Source of the DNA: Strongylocentrotus purpuratus | Lineage: Eukaryota; Echinodermata; Echinoidea; Camarodonta; Strongylocentrotidae | Reading direction: 5' to 3' | Assembly (NCBI RefSeq): GCF_000002235.5 | Contig: NW_022145606.1 | Coordinates: 20,201,480 to 20,265,479, forward strand | Length of the DNA: 64,000 bases | Part shown: positions 12,701-23,753 of the stretch, piece after piece | Layout of the letters: the number at the start of each line of letters is the position of its first letter | How positions within the stretch are numbered: position 1 is the first letter of the stretch | The notes under the pieces: model-generated | Seen by the model: only the letters and a program-made list of their open reading frames with translations | The model's database searches: none | What the model was told of the DNA's origin: nothing | Position numbers and translations under genes: made by a program

Positions 12701-13206
12701 ACTTACCAGGAGCGGTGTCATGATCTTCCTTGTTCTGGTTTTTGGCCCATTATTTTTCATTTCGCTTCCTTTTTCTTGGATTGTTGGTTCTCTCAACTAG
12801 CACCCCTCCCTCATCCATGTTGCTAAGTGAGCTAAAGACTGTCAAAACACTGTAAATACTGCAGAAATAGGATCGATCTCGATGAAAGCAGCAAGCTAAA
12901 AGCTGTTGTCAATCCGGGTCACTGGAACAATACTGCGCTCTGATTGATCAAATCACACAAGGTGGATATAGCGCCTTTTGGAACTAAACACTTTTGGATT
13001 TAGCGCCTTTTGGAACTAAACACTTTTGGATTTAGCGCCTTTTGGAACTAAACAATTTTTTTGTGTCAATTTTTTTCATATTTCTGAAAATCATTTTGAG
13101 AAAAGGAATGGTGATTTAAATGCGCATGTGCAACTGGTATGTACTCATACTAATAACTCCACTTTGGTAAAAAATGGATTTAGCGCCTTTTGGAATTAAG
13201 CTCTTC
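9723..13206. mobile_element. 3.5-kb TIR DNA transposon, Sola-like by target site and gene type
   Basis: The left end GAAGAGTTTAATTCCAAAAG and the reverse complement of the right end differ at one base over more than 30 bp (continuing GCGCTAAATCCA). Both are flanked by ATAT (9719-9722 and 13207-13210), a 4-bp AT-rich target duplication. Extra copies of TTTAGCGCCTTTTGGAA lie subterminally at 9937, 12965, 12997 and 13029. The interior carries a broken three-exon minus-strand gene. A 4-bp AT-rich duplication and a gene with a basic K/R-rich first exon would fit Sola elements; that superfamily call is my inference. Confidence 0.7.
10918..12818 (-). pseudogene. Broken three-exon gene of the TIR transposon
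   Basis: Exon 1 (12818-12707) starts MDEGGVLVERTNNPRKRKRN, has one in-frame TAA at codon 23, and ends at GTAAGT in phase 1. Exon 2 (12185-11960) starts after ATCAATAG and joins in the same frame. It encodes CQHMPHSFSKASLLTEGDIT and a Cys/His-containing stretch, and ends at GTAAGT. Exon 3 (11366-10918) starts after TTGTAATTTACAG. Its readable frame (ENVKMCSGRFRSILVLGRKR, later KVRLPFKITEAKRIYVRPAP) needs at least one frameshift, and it ends in an acidic tail, MDVESDEDKGIIASYED. Introns, phase-matched exons 1-2, a basic start and cysteine motifs suggest a transposase-associated gene that is now non-functional. I recognise the general pattern only loosely, so the function is open. Confidence 0.5.
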
Positions 13207-13622
13207 ATATGTAAGTGATCTTATAGCGGTAGGCTGTTTATATGTTGTTCAATAGTTTAGCTATTTAGTGTTTAGTTAAGTGTTTAACTTTTGACTCATG
13301 TTTTCAAACACAATCCACGTTTGTTTTCAGGACTGCATGCCCCTGTAAAGTTTTAAAGTTATATACCATTCAAGATTGTTAAGGGTTGATAAGGAAAACT
13401 TCGTACTAACCTCATAGCATGCCATGAGGCTGCATGCACGCTACCATTATTGTGCTTTGAACATGTGAGCTAACCATTGATTCACTGCCATGTGCGTGTA
13501 AGCACGCATTCGTATTAGCAGTTATTGTGTTTCGCACGCGCTATTCATAGAACCATCGCGTTAATCAGATTATCTCCAAAACAACCTGGCACGGGGGAAT
13601 TTGAGGCTTGGCACAATGGGGA
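13207..13622. other. Non-coding, older repeat flank
   Basis: No gene seen. The end of this stretch (GGCACAAT.GGGATTAGC) resembles 41719-41740. The LINE therefore appears to have inserted into an older repeat whose other copy lies inside the 39.3-41.9 kb element. Confidence 0.5.
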
Positions 13623-13762
13623 TTAGCCATGTGGCATTTTTTTTCTCTTTACCTCTTCAGAGGGACTTTATTGTTCCATTTCAAAATACATATATATTAT
13701 TTACAAAACAAGTAAAATGAAACATGAATTATATACAAGATCAACATAATATCTTAAAATGA

Positions 13763-15150
13763 TCATTTTAACATTTCTAATACTTTCTTAACTTCCTCAA
13801 TATCGAAGTATTTTATATTTTCTTTGTATTTCAAATAACATTTTAATGATGAAATAAAATTATTTATTAACCTCTTTGGATTGGTTGGTACTTCTCCAAA
13901 GTTCCGCTTTACGTAGTCTTTGTATATAACTAGTTGAGCATAATTTATCCAAAAATTAAGTAAAGTATATTTTCTGTTATCTATTTTATATCCAATCAAT
14001 AACATTTTCATATCAATTTCAATTTCTATTTTAAAAATGAAATATATAATTCTTGAGATAATTTTCCAGAAAACTCTTAATTTCTTGCAACGAAATATAA
14101 AATGTTCAATAGTTTCTTTTTCACGACAAATTTCACATTCGTTAGACTGTACGATTTTCCATATAAAGAGATTGTCTTTAGATGGCAATATTCTATGAAT
14201 TAATTTAAAATTATATTGTTTGATCTTATTGTCTCTTATGTTATTAAATTTGAACTGAAATACATCTTTCCAAACAAATGTTTCTGGTAGGCCTAAAATA
14301 TTTTGCCAAAAATAGAAACCAATTTTTTTCTTTTTTCCTTTCTAGCATTAAATTATAATAACTTTTCGCCATAGTAAATTCAACGTTTATAACATCTAAA
14401 GTTGTCTCAATGTACATTGTTTCATTGAGACTTGGAGCTTTGTTTAAACGTAAATTTTGTGACCAATATTTTGGGAATGCTTTTTTTAATTTTGACATTT
14501 TAAATAAAAACAACAGATTCTTTACATCAAAATGGTTATTGAATAGAGAGTTATCTATCCATGTACCTTGATTTATAACATGTTTGATTAGACAAATTCC
14601 TTTTTTTATCCACGACGGGAAATACAGAGGTTTATTATCAATTACAATATTACTATTATTCCACAGTATTTCATTGGGAATATCTTTTACTTCAAATTTA
14701 TTTACATATCGAATTTCTGACCATGTGCAAAGCAAATCCATATAAAACATTGGTAAATTTCTTTTTTTACATATCATTTTCATGTGTTTAATATGACAAT
14801 TATATTGTAAACATAACGGCATCCCGCCAACTCTTTCAGTCCAAAATGAAAATAATGTCTTCCACATCGCATCATCTGCATTAAAAAAACTTATATATCC
14901 AAGATAATCTAAGTGAATTAGCTTTCAAAATCAAATCAACCATACCAAGCCCCCCTTCTCTTTCTGACTTGATACAAACATTCCGTTTTACTTTTTCACG
15001 TTTAGAATTCCATATAAATGTATATATAGTCCTATGTAAAGCCTTGCATATATGAATAGGCATTGAGACAGCTGTGCCTAAATAGACGAGCTGAGGAATT
15101 ATCAAACATTTTATAATTATTATTTTTCCATAACAGGTCAGTCGTCTCAT
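13763..15150 (-). pseudogene. LINE ORF2, post-RT region and C-terminal zinc-type motif
   Basis: Three consecutive minus-strand frames (15150-14881, 14867-14244, 14188-13763) continue the same protein. They include the thumb-side REGGLGMVDLILKANSLRLSW and, near the end, CEICREKETIEHFIFRCKKL, the C-x2-C...H...C motif common at the C terminus of L1/Tx1-type ORF2. Stops at the frame joins (TAG near 14342-14344, and between 14244 and 14188) show decay. The sequence between 15151 and 15297 is the bridging part, also out of frame. Confidence 0.8.
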
Positions 15151-15297
15151 TTTCCACGTCTTAAGAATATTATTAATTTTTTCAACTTTCCCCTCCTAAT
15201 TCATACTGCTAACATATTTATCATTTTTACCAACGTAAACACCTAAATGTTTAATTGGTTCTTCTGTAAATTCAATATCATATTTTGTCGTATCTAA

Positions 15298-16950
15298 TTA
15301 TTTCATTTTCATTACTTTTGTTTTATTCCAATTAATCTTTGGGCCTGCAAAATATTCAAAATCGTCTAACTCTTTCATAACATTATCTACTGATTCCATT
15401 GAATTAACAAATAATGTGGTATCATCTGCGAATTGTGTTATCTTTACTTCACTAACCCTCTGAACTTCTATATCTTTGGTTGTAATATTTATCCCTCTTA
15501 TTGTATAGTTTTCTCGAATTTTATTTGCTAATATTTCTGCCACTAATATAAATAAGGAAGCAGATACTGGGCAGCCTTGGCGAACGCCCTTTTGAATATA
15601 AAAAGTTTCAGATAGCCACCCATGCTGTGACACCCTACCATGGGCATTTGTGTATAAAGTTTTAATCCATCCTATAAAGGAAACTTTGAAATTCATACGT
15701 TTCAATGTCTCAAAAAGAAATGAGTGATTTACATTATCAAATGCCTTTTTGAAATCTAAAAATAAAATGACACCGTCAATATTTGTTAATTTACAATAAT
15801 CAACAACATCTTGTACAAGTCTTATGTTTTCACTTGCCATTCTACCCTTCACGAAACCTCTCTGATCGGCCGAAATTATACTTGGCATATTTGGTTGTAG
15901 CCGTATTGACAAAACACGTGCTGCAATTTTATAGTCTATATTAAGGAGAGAAATCGGTCGCCAATTATCAAGAGAACCCTTGTTGCCCTTTTTATACAAA
16001 AGATTAAGAATAGATTGACCTTGTGTGAACGAGAGCTCTTGCCTCTCATACCCTTCATTTAAACTATTTATGACCATGTCCTTTATCTGTTCCCAAAAAC
16101 ATTTATAGAATTCAACACTTAGACCGTCACTCCCAGGTGACTTATTTAAATTCATAGTAGACAATGCTTTCCAACATTCCGTCTCTTTTAACAGACCTTC
16201 ACAGCTCTTGGCTTCCTCTTCTGTTAAACACTTCATGTTTACATTTCTGAAATAATCATCATAATTTGCTCCACTTTCTTCTATCTTACTATACATCATC
16301 TTATACAATTGTTGAATCTCTTTTAAAATATCTTCACTGTTCACAATTCTGTTACCATCTTTCTCTATATAATGTAACTCTTTCTTTTTTCCTCTCTGTT
16401 TCTCAAGCTGTAAAAAATACTTTGTACATTTTTCACCCTGTTCTAGCCATTTTTCTCTTGATCTGACGTAAGCTCCTTTACATTTCATAGTATACCATTC
16501 ATCTAGCTCTCGTTTAAGGTTATCTAGTTTTTCTTTATCAGTATCATTTAAATGTTCACCTTCTACTGAACACAACTGTCTTAATTCCTTTTCCATTTTC
16601 ACATAATACTGTTTCATTTTTTTTTGTTTTAATCTTGCATAACATATACTATATTCTTTTAATTTAAACTTACAAACTTCCCACTGTAGTTGTTTACTCA
16701 TAGTACTTGTTTCAATCTTAATCTTCCGTATCAAGTCTTTAACATTTTGTACATACATGTTATCATCCAGCAAAAAATTATTTAACTTCCAATAGCCTTT
16801 TCCCCTTTTTTCTTGGGATATTTTGATTTTCAAAGATATTGCATTGTGGTCACATTTTAAACATGGTCGAATATCTGTCGAGAAAACTGAAAATTTAAAA
16901 TCTTTTGTTATTAACCAATAGTCCAGACGAGAGTAAAGTTTTAAAGACAA
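15298..16950 (-). pseudogene. LINE ORF2, reverse transcriptase domain
   Basis: The 550-codon frame holds a K-rich linker and then the classic non-LTR reverse transcriptase blocks: LNKSPGSDGLSVEFYKCFW, NWRPISLLNIDYKIAARVLS, ADQRGFVKGR, ILFLDFKKAFDNVNH, KGVRQGCPVSASLFILVAE, and the catalytic ITQFADDTTLF at about 15412-15441. The family makes cDNA from its own RNA at the nicked target. This part is uninterrupted, so decay is moderate. Frameshifts on both sides mean no full ORF2 protein could be made. Confidence 0.92.
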
Positions 16951-16959
16951 CTGTCGCCA

Positions 16960-17545
16960 AGTAAACTGTTTCTTGTCTAGAAAAAAAGTTCCTCCATATA
17001 TCTAACAGCTTATTTCTTGTTTGGAAGGATTTAAAATACTTTTTGGGTAAATATGCGTGAGATATCCCGTAAGTATCTAGGGTTCTGTTCTGCACACAAT
17101 TCCAGTCACCACCTGCAATCATAATACTACTATCGGGCCTATGAAGTTTTATCCATTGGTCAAGTGATTTATAGAATGTTTCCTTTTCTATACATTTTGC
17201 TGGTGAATATACATTTACACAAAAATATGTTTTTAAATTACATGAGAATTCCACAATTATCGCTCTTCCATCTCCTTTTAGATGAACATTAATTATATCA
17301 ATTGGGAGACCACTGCGAATCAAAATTGCTACCCCTTTCGAGTGGTTGGTTCCGTGATCGAAAAAACAATGCCCTGACCATTCACGATTTATACTATTTT
17401 CATTGTCACGTTTCAAAAAAGTTTCTTGTAAAAGTGCGATGTCACACTTTTGATGTTTCAACCACAGAAATATCTTATCTCTTTTCAATTTATTACGCAA
17501 ACCCCTTACATTAAGGGATATCAAATGTATATTTGAATTGATCAT
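16960..17545 (-). pseudogene. LINE ORF2, endonuclease domain
   Basis: The frame opens MINSNIHLISLNVRGLRNKL, the typical start of an apurinic-like (EEP) endonuclease. It continues with CDIALLQETFL, a GVAILIRSGLPIDI stretch and the catalytic-type IMIAGGDWNC. The domain nicks target DNA at the start of LINE integration. The frame is lost around the A-run at 16981-16987. The next frame then continues the domain end with LYSRLDYWLI, so one indel separates endonuclease from reverse transcriptase. Placement at the very 5' end fits truncation exactly at ORF2. Confidence 0.85.
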
Positions 17546-17585
17546 AGTTAATCAAGAACTTCTCAGCATTTTAGCCCTGTGGCAT

Positions 17586-18056
17586 GATAAGAGTTAAAGA
17601 AACGTACTCTGAACGAAAGTCTCCAAAGTGTTCGATCCTTAGTGTTCATAAATGTATATAGTTTCCCACATTCGATTAAGATGATTATGAGAAACACGCC
17701 TGGTATTCGTTGCAACACATACAAATGTTACATAGGAAAGAAAACAGTTCACACAGCAAGTGAAAACATTGTTCTGGTTTAATTCAAAGAAGATTTAATT
17801 TCAGTTTTATATCACAATATGCTTCCTCATTTTAATGCATGTTTTCAAATAACATAGGAAGGGATGTAGTGTTCTAAGATACCATAGAATGCGGAATCGG
17901 AAATGAGCTGCTAGATTCAACAGTATAAGAATACACGTGAATAATGGAAGCTGAATAAAGTACCATGCTGAGTTCAAACTAGATTCCTTGTCTTATTTGA
18001 GTTATCTCACATACACATCTAACGGTATCAACCATGTTAGTATGTTACAACTACTA
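17586..18056. other. Non-coding stretch
   Basis: Sequence upstream of the LINE's 5' end. No gene or clear repeat is recognised apart from continuation of the older repeat flank (GATAAGAGTTAAAG). Confidence 0.5.
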
Positions 18057-18296
18057 TACAACAACTACTACTACACATAATTACTAGCTACTGCTAATAC
18101 TACTACTACTACTACAACTACTACTACTACTAACTACTACAACTATTACTTTTACTACTATACTACTACAACTTTAAGTATATTACAGTTACAGGTTTGT
18201 ATAATAATACTACTACGTTACTACTACAACTACTACTACACATAATTATTAGAAACTGCTAATACTACTACTACTATTATTACTACTACTACTACT
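18057..18296. repeat. (TAC)n microsatellite
   Basis: Interrupted runs of TAC/ACT repeats fill most of this interval, ending directly at a CAGGGGCG motif that may be the edge of a DNA element. Confidence 0.85.
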
Positions 18297-19505
18297 CAGG
18301 GGCGTCGGCAAAGGGGAAGGGGTGCGACACCCCCTCCCCACCCCCCCCCCCCCCCACCCCCCCCCCAACCTGTCAGGATATTATGGGTAAAATTGCGCCG
18401 CCGTCGGAGAACATTAGAAAAGGGGGAGGGAAAATGACAGGGAAAGGGGAAAACAGAAAAAAAGAAAAGGAAAAGAAAGGAAAGAAAGGAAAACAAAGGA
18501 AAGAAGGAAAAAGAAAGAAAAGAGAAGAGGAGAAAGAAAGATAAAAACTGAAAAAGAGGGAAGAGAGGAAAGGAAGAAAAAAAAGAAAAGAAAGAGAGAT
18601 AGAAAAAGGAAACACAAGAAACGGGGGATGAAGGAGAGAAGAGAGAGGGAGGTAAGAACCTGAGAAGGGAGGGGTGGGAGTGTAAGAGAGAGGGGATAGT
18701 TGGGTGGAGTCGTCTCATCGAGGGAGCAAGAAAGATATGCATAGGATATGCTGCTGTGTTGGGTCAGATGTGTCGGTATTCTTGCTCGATCCTCGTGTAC
18801 TATAATCAATGCAGAAGTTTGAAGACGGTGAGATGTATAATGTCGGTCGGCCGGCAATTTTTTTTCTCGCGACTGTGACTTTTGAATTCAGACAATTAGG
18901 GTTTAGAGTCGAGACTTGTATAGCGAATTGTCTTCTTTCTCTAATATAGTTAAATGAAACTTCTGAGCTCCAGCGCTTTGCGCGGGAGGAGGGAAACTGA
19001 ATTTAGACAAGGATTAAGAGCCGAGAACGGAAAAACGAATCGTCTTCTTTAAGCAGGGCTCCCACTTAGCCGAGTTGTATTCGCGAGTTAGGGCGAGTTC
19101 TGGTGAGTTGCCTCAAAGAGGCACTCGCAATATTCGCGAATAGCTCTTCTTGTAACTCTGGATAACGCGCGACACCTCTCATTACTCGTAACAAGCTTGC
19201 ACTGCAATCTTCATACTCGTAGCAACTCGCCACTTTTAAGTATACGCAGGATTTTTTCAAGGGGGAGGTTTTGACATTTTTGACATTTTGCTCCGTTGGG
19301 GGGGGGGGGGGTAAGGTCACTTGTTTTAGGTCAGCCATGGGAATTTGTTTTTTGTTTTTTTTTTTTAATTTAAACAAAAACAAAAACAAACAAAAAATCC
19401 AAAGGGGGGGGGGGGGGTGTTTACACACCTACAAATTTCAAAGGGGGGGGGGGGTTAACCCCCCAACCCCAATCCCACCCCCCCCCCCCCTTGTGTACGC
19501 GCCTG
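18297..19505. mobile_element. Possible DNA element with CAGG ends
   Basis: The left end CAGGGGCGTCGGCAAAGGGG and the reverse complement of the right end, CAGGCGCGTACACAAGGGGG, agree at 15 of 20 positions. The interior holds several poly-C/poly-G runs, a GA-rich block (18420-18700) and no coding sequence. No target-site duplication is visible, because the left flank is a microsatellite. The two ends could therefore belong to different elements. Confidence 0.35.
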
Positions 19506-19513
19506 GTCACACC

Positions 19514-20110
19514 AACCAGAAAGCCAAGAGATCGATAACAAACTTGACCCGAAATTGCATTACCTCGACTGCACAAGAATGGTCGGCTTGTAGACGATGT
19601 GCATGGAGCCAGTCAGGCGATGTAATTTGTTGAGCTACAATATATATCACACCATATGGTTTTTACTTCAAGTAGGGTCGGATCAAGGATTGTTATAAAC
19701 AGAGGAATGACGACATTTTCGAGACATTGAATATTGTGTAAAGGTCTGAAAGGATAGGAGAGGGGGGGGGGGGGCTCAATTAATATATATATATTTTTTG
19801 TTTGCTGAAGGGAGTCGGAGTGGTGAGGGTTCTCGAAAAAAAAAATTCCCACTATCTTTTATTTTTGTTCTAGTTATATTACCCCCTACCCCCTTTCCCC
19901 CCCTCCCCTCGCTGTTGGTTTTTAGTCAAGGGTTCGTGGTAGAAATTTTGTTTGTGTAGGAAACTAACCGTAATTAAAAGCTAAGTTTAAACACTTCAAA
20001 AGATAACATTCTCGAAAACATAAAACTATTGAAAATTTGAATTATAGTATAAAACTAATAAAGAAAACAAAACAACGAACCATTAACAAGTAAAGACCTT
20101 GGTTTATAAA
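19514..20110. repeat. Diverged relative of the 31-35 kb tandem unit
   Basis: Shares AAATTGCATTACCTCGA, CACCATATGGTTTTTACTT and the downstream TTCTCGAAAAC.T.AA segment, in the same order, with 31305-31990 and 33085-33690. It is clearly older than those copies. A poly-G block and AT-rich DNA interrupt it at 19755-19920. Confidence 0.6.
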
Positions 20111-20878
20111 AATCGAGCTGATTCTGGTCAATATGGGGATGTCTAATTCATGGGAAATTTGTAAAAGTACTAGCTGTGAGTGGGTGAAACAAACTGCGGA
20201 ACGTCGATTGAAAGATTCTCAAGCTCAGTATTGTTCTGCTTGTGGGTAAGATAATTCGCATTGTGTTAACTATCGAATCTTCAAACATTCTTTATGTTTA
20301 GAAAGATACTTAATCGATCTCATTAAAAGAGATCGGACAATATTAAGTCGTTTTTTGCCGTGGCAATCATTACCTGCCGATTGTAGCAGGTAGATATTCA
20401 AATACTCCCAGGGAAATGAGGTAATGTACGCTGTGCAATTTGCAATCGGTTGGGGATGAGTTTCATTACTTGTTTGTTTGCCCTGCCTTTCGTTCAGACA
20501 GAAAATTGTTCGTCGATAAATATTTTATTGAAAGACCAAATACACTGAAAATGGATCAGCTTTTTAACTCCAATAATGTATAAACAAACACGTTTAAATT
20601 TCTGTTGAAATATAATGCTTCGTTTTCATTAATTTAAGTATGTGCACAGAACATGTTATGAGTTCAATATTAACTTTATGTTTCTCCTTTTTGTCTTACA
20701 TCTAATTATTAAAATGATATCAAGAATATTTTCATTATTAAATTCATTAATTCAAATATCAATTTACTGGTGCCAGTAACTTTATTTTTCAATTGCTTTC
20801 ATTCATTTCGTCATTAATTATCGTTGTAATTATTATTATCGTTTTGTTTTTTAATGATTATAATTATCATTATCAATA

Positions 20879-20960
<82 letters not shown>

Positions 20961-21280
20961 CATTATCATCATAATTTTTCTCACTATTGCCGGTAGTGAT
21001 ATTTTGTATTGATTAACATTAATTCGATTTGTATTGTATATTTTACAGTGTTAAATTGACAAATTCAAACTGATTGTAAACTTCCCCCAATACCCCCATG
21101 TGGGTAATATGAAAATAAATTGTAATTATCTTTGTCATTGTCTGATCTTTATGTGTCATTAGTTACAGTGTAGTACACTTAACGTCATTGTACAAAAAGA
21201 AGAAAAAACGCCGCGGTTTTGCAGCGTAATATTTGCACTACACCTTACGTACTATGACTGAAATGGTTTTGTGTTTGCTG
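20111..21280. other. Non-coding, includes (TTA)n
   Basis: No gene is recognised. A pure (TTA)n run lies at about 20879-20960. If the secreted-peptide exon at 21290-21437 is real, its downstream intron covers this stretch. I found no clear second exon here. Confidence 0.5.
20879..20960. repeat. (TTA)n microsatellite
   Basis: About 27 uninterrupted TTA units. The open frame across it encodes only tyrosines and is not a gene. Confidence 0.95.
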
Positions 21281-21289
21281 AATACTTAC

Positions 21290-21437
21290 TGACAGTCTCC
21301 TCCACGTTCAGCATAGCTGGCGCAGGCTCCTGGATTTCGCGCTCAACCGCATATTCGCCTTGAGTTTCTAGAGAAGCACTGGCTGCGACTACAACAGCGA
21401 GTAGAAGAAACATACTGATAACAGTCTTTGATGCCAT
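21290..21437 (-). CDS. First coding exon of a probable small secreted peptide
   Basis: On the minus strand the exon begins at ATG 21437 and encodes a typical signal peptide: MASKT, then the hydrophobic core VISMFLLLAVVVAASAS. An acidic stretch with GEYAVEREIQEPAPA follows, and the exon ends at TCA|GTAAGTATT, a near-consensus donor at 21289. Just upstream a CTTCCACAG acceptor (exon edge 21456) suggests a non-coding first exon. A TATTAAAG element near 21778 on the same strand could be its promoter. Signal peptide plus acidic pro-region plus intron is the layout of many antimicrobial or hormone precursors, where the mature peptide lies in the next exon. No mature-peptide exon was found in this window, so function and completeness are open. 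Confidence 0.45.
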
Positions 21438-21456
21438 TGCTGCACGGGCTTGAACA

Positions 21457-22060
21457 CTGTGGAAGAGAGATACATTTACGGGAATGGGTCTTCAGTTTCC
21501 ATGTGCAGAAGGCCATAATTAATTAATACATTTGTGTTTAAGTGTGCACACAGTAAAACAGTAGGATAATCGAGAAATGCCTTCTCGTCTCTCGGGGAAT
21601 CTTCGGGCAAGGGCAAATGTAATATAATAACCCTTTGATATGGATGGTTAAATGGGGAAATGCAAAGCATTACATATGGCTTATTGGTCATAAAACTGAA
21701 GACTGATCATGTTATCGGGTAAACACCCGAACGGTGTCGAATTCTCCTTGAGAGCCGACTCAAACGCGCCTTTAATACCTGCTTCAGCGACCGCCTGTAA
21801 AGAAAGACCACCTGTCTTTAGCGATCACAGTTTGTTTTCTTTTCCTTATTGAATTGTGATATTTAATGAGGACGTTCCGCATTAACGTTCGTGCGCTCCT
21901 TTCTTGCACAGGGCCAGTTTGTTCTGTATTCACCCTGTGTCGTGACAGTTAAAGGGGTGTAGCCTGACGAAGTACTAGTTAAACCCATCTACGTCTTCTT
22001 TTGGACAACTGCACGTAAACGAATTGACTTGATTAACGGTAGTCAGCGACTTCATCTCTA
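21457..22060. other. Upstream region of the secreted-peptide exon
   Basis: No coding sequence. It holds the possible splice acceptor and the TATA-like motif described for that exon. Otherwise nothing is seen. Confidence 0.4.
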
Positions 22061-22064
22061 CATG

Positions 22065-22360
22065 GTCAGCGTCCCGGCCCCCCCCCCCCCCCACTCAGTG
22101 TTATTTAGGGTACGCATATGCGTGTTCCAACCGACCCCCCCCCCCTTTTCAGCAAAAGTCCGGTGTGTAAAGTCAATACGGCTCGACCTTTTTCTTTTGT
22201 ATACGAGCCTTTTTCAGCATCCCCCCCCCCCTTTTCAGCAAAAGTCCGGTGTGTAAAGTCAATACGGCTCGACCTTTTTCTTTTGTTACGAAAAGGACAT
22301 TTTGGCAACACGCATGCGGTCATTTTGAAACCTGAGTGGGGGGCCGGGGTCAGCGTACGC
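22065..22360. repeat. Poly-C bearing inverted repeat with an 86-bp tandem pair
   Basis: TTTTCAGCAAAAGTCCGGTG occurs at 22146 and 22232 with the following sequence repeated (86-bp step). Outer ends are inverted: GTCAGCGTCCCGGCCCCC near 22067 against GGGGGCCGGGGTCAGCG near 22340. Each unit is preceded by a poly-C run. The overlapping open frames on both strands are compositional. Confidence 0.6.
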
Positions 22361-22496
22361 GAAACAAACCGAGGTTCTCCGCACGCTTCGGTTTCGCGTA
22401 TGTTGCACGCACTGGTGATTACTGCGGTCGCGTCGTCCGTAGTCCTCGAGGCAAGCCACGGAAAAGACACGTAGTCTTGTCATGCTACACTCCCTG

Positions 22497-22680
22497 TAAA
22501 GGGATCGTTTAACAATGTTAAATCTGAGATGCACGACCCTACGTGTTGTCAGTGTCTGTGATATGGTGTTATATTGAAGCCCTAAACAATTGCACTTCAA
22601 AATGATCAAGAAGTGCCTCAAAAAAGTAAAAACCTTTGAGTGACAGGTTTTACCATACTCTTTTTCCCAAATAGACTGTA
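22497..22680 (+). repeat. Repeat D, left half (split by the CACTG element)
   Basis: Aligns with the reverse complement of about 44664-44850. Shared motifs include TCGTTTAACAATGTT, ACCCTACGTGTT.TCAGTGTC and TTCAAAATGATCAAGA. The homology continues on the far side of the 7-kb insertion at 29646-29725, which shows that one repeat copy was interrupted. Confidence 0.75.
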
Positions 22681-23400
22681 CACTGCAAAAACCAGGGTGT
22701 TACATTTCTAACACCAGCACGGAATAGAAAAAACAACACCCTTGGTGTTAATTTCACGTCCGTTCTACACCAACAGTGTCGAATTATTGAATTACAGGTT
22801 GATGTTCCGAGTCTTGGTGTCATACATGGTGTTAACTTACGCATGCGCGTAAGTTAGTGGATTCATGCAAAATCATTGGACGACAGTTGTCATATGATAT
22901 GACGTCGTATCGTGCATGCGCATGCGCGTGCTAGCAGTCAATAATCTCTTCGGGATATCGTGGCTATAGTCCGGCAGCCATCTCGATATACCTTGTTTTA
23001 GGGTCTATAGTTTTTTTTGGATTATAGTTCCTTAGACCATCAATTTGAAGAATCCGATTGCTGACACTCTGTCAGCATTGAGCAATTTGAGATATGTGAC
23101 GTCATACAAAATGGCCGCCAAAATCCCCTTTTTAACCAAAATTAATGATATAAAAAGTGTTAACAGCATTTTACTACATTAAATGGCAGTCAAATATCTT
23201 GATTTTTTTCTAGAATCATCACTAAATAAAAATTGCGATGTTGTATGATCACAAATGATATGTAAATTTGCATAATTCGGAATGGCGCCCTCTATAGACA
23301 CATTAACTTCCATAGTTCAAAATGATGGCCAAATACCAATTTCTAACATGAGATTATCATATGTCATGAGTCAGATGCACTGGATACAGTGAGTAAAAAT
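22681..23400. repeat. Left long terminal inverted repeat
   Basis: Pairs with 28700-29643 in inverted orientation. The inner part (from about 22965) is better conserved than the outer part, which has diverged apart from the terminal 20 bp and the GGTGTTA motifs. Confidence 0.7.
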
Positions 23401-23650
23401 TGTGCTGCACATTTATTTTTATTTTGTAATTTAATACTCGAAGTAAACACGATTGAATTTTATGCTCTCTGTCCCATAGATATGAGGTGGCATATGGTGG
23501 AAAATGCCCGTTTTCAGTGACAGCCTTAAGAAACTAGATTTTTATTCTAAGATACTAGATTCCCTTATATGAACCTAACAATTTTGAACTACAAATACGA
23601 CACAGGACTATATCCGTTTATAAGTTTGCTTCAAAATCTTGAAATTTGTT

Positions 23651-23753
23651 TAAAGGCCCTCTAAAGTGTTGGGAACCCTAAAATATTCCATGCGGAAGAG
23701 AATGTCATTTAACACTTAATTCTGCAAAAATATTCAAAACAAATGTGTTCGAA
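23651..23753 (+). mobile_element. Single arm of the family 1 TTAA MITE
   Basis: Begins behind TTAA with AGGCCCTCTAAAGTGTTGGG, matching the left ends at 3094 and 29827. Homology ends about 23753, where minus-strand sequence of the PIN-like pseudogene begins. It therefore clips the C terminus of that gene. Confidence 0.6.

Larger units (their letters stand above)
13638..17570 (-). mobile_element. L1/Tx1-like LINE, 5'-truncated
   Basis: The element lies on the minus strand between TTAGCCATGTGGCAT (13623-13637) and TTAGCCCTGTGGCAT (17571-17585), a 15-bp target-site duplication with one mismatch. Its 3' end carries a short A-run on the minus strand (T-run at 13638-13645). The coding order is endonuclease, reverse transcriptase, then a C-terminal Cys/His motif. 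No ORF1 is present: the element starts about 25 bp before the ORF2 start codon, so it is 5'-truncated. Target-primed reverse transcription explains the structure. Confidence 0.9.

Noticed and set aside
20310..20420. Short hairpins (GATCTC/GAGATC and CCTGC/GCAGG)
   Set aside because: Too short and without recognisable RNA-family context.
22105..22474. Overlapping frames of about 120 codons on both strands
   Set aside because: They depend on poly-C runs and an 86-bp tandem repeat; no domain on either strand.
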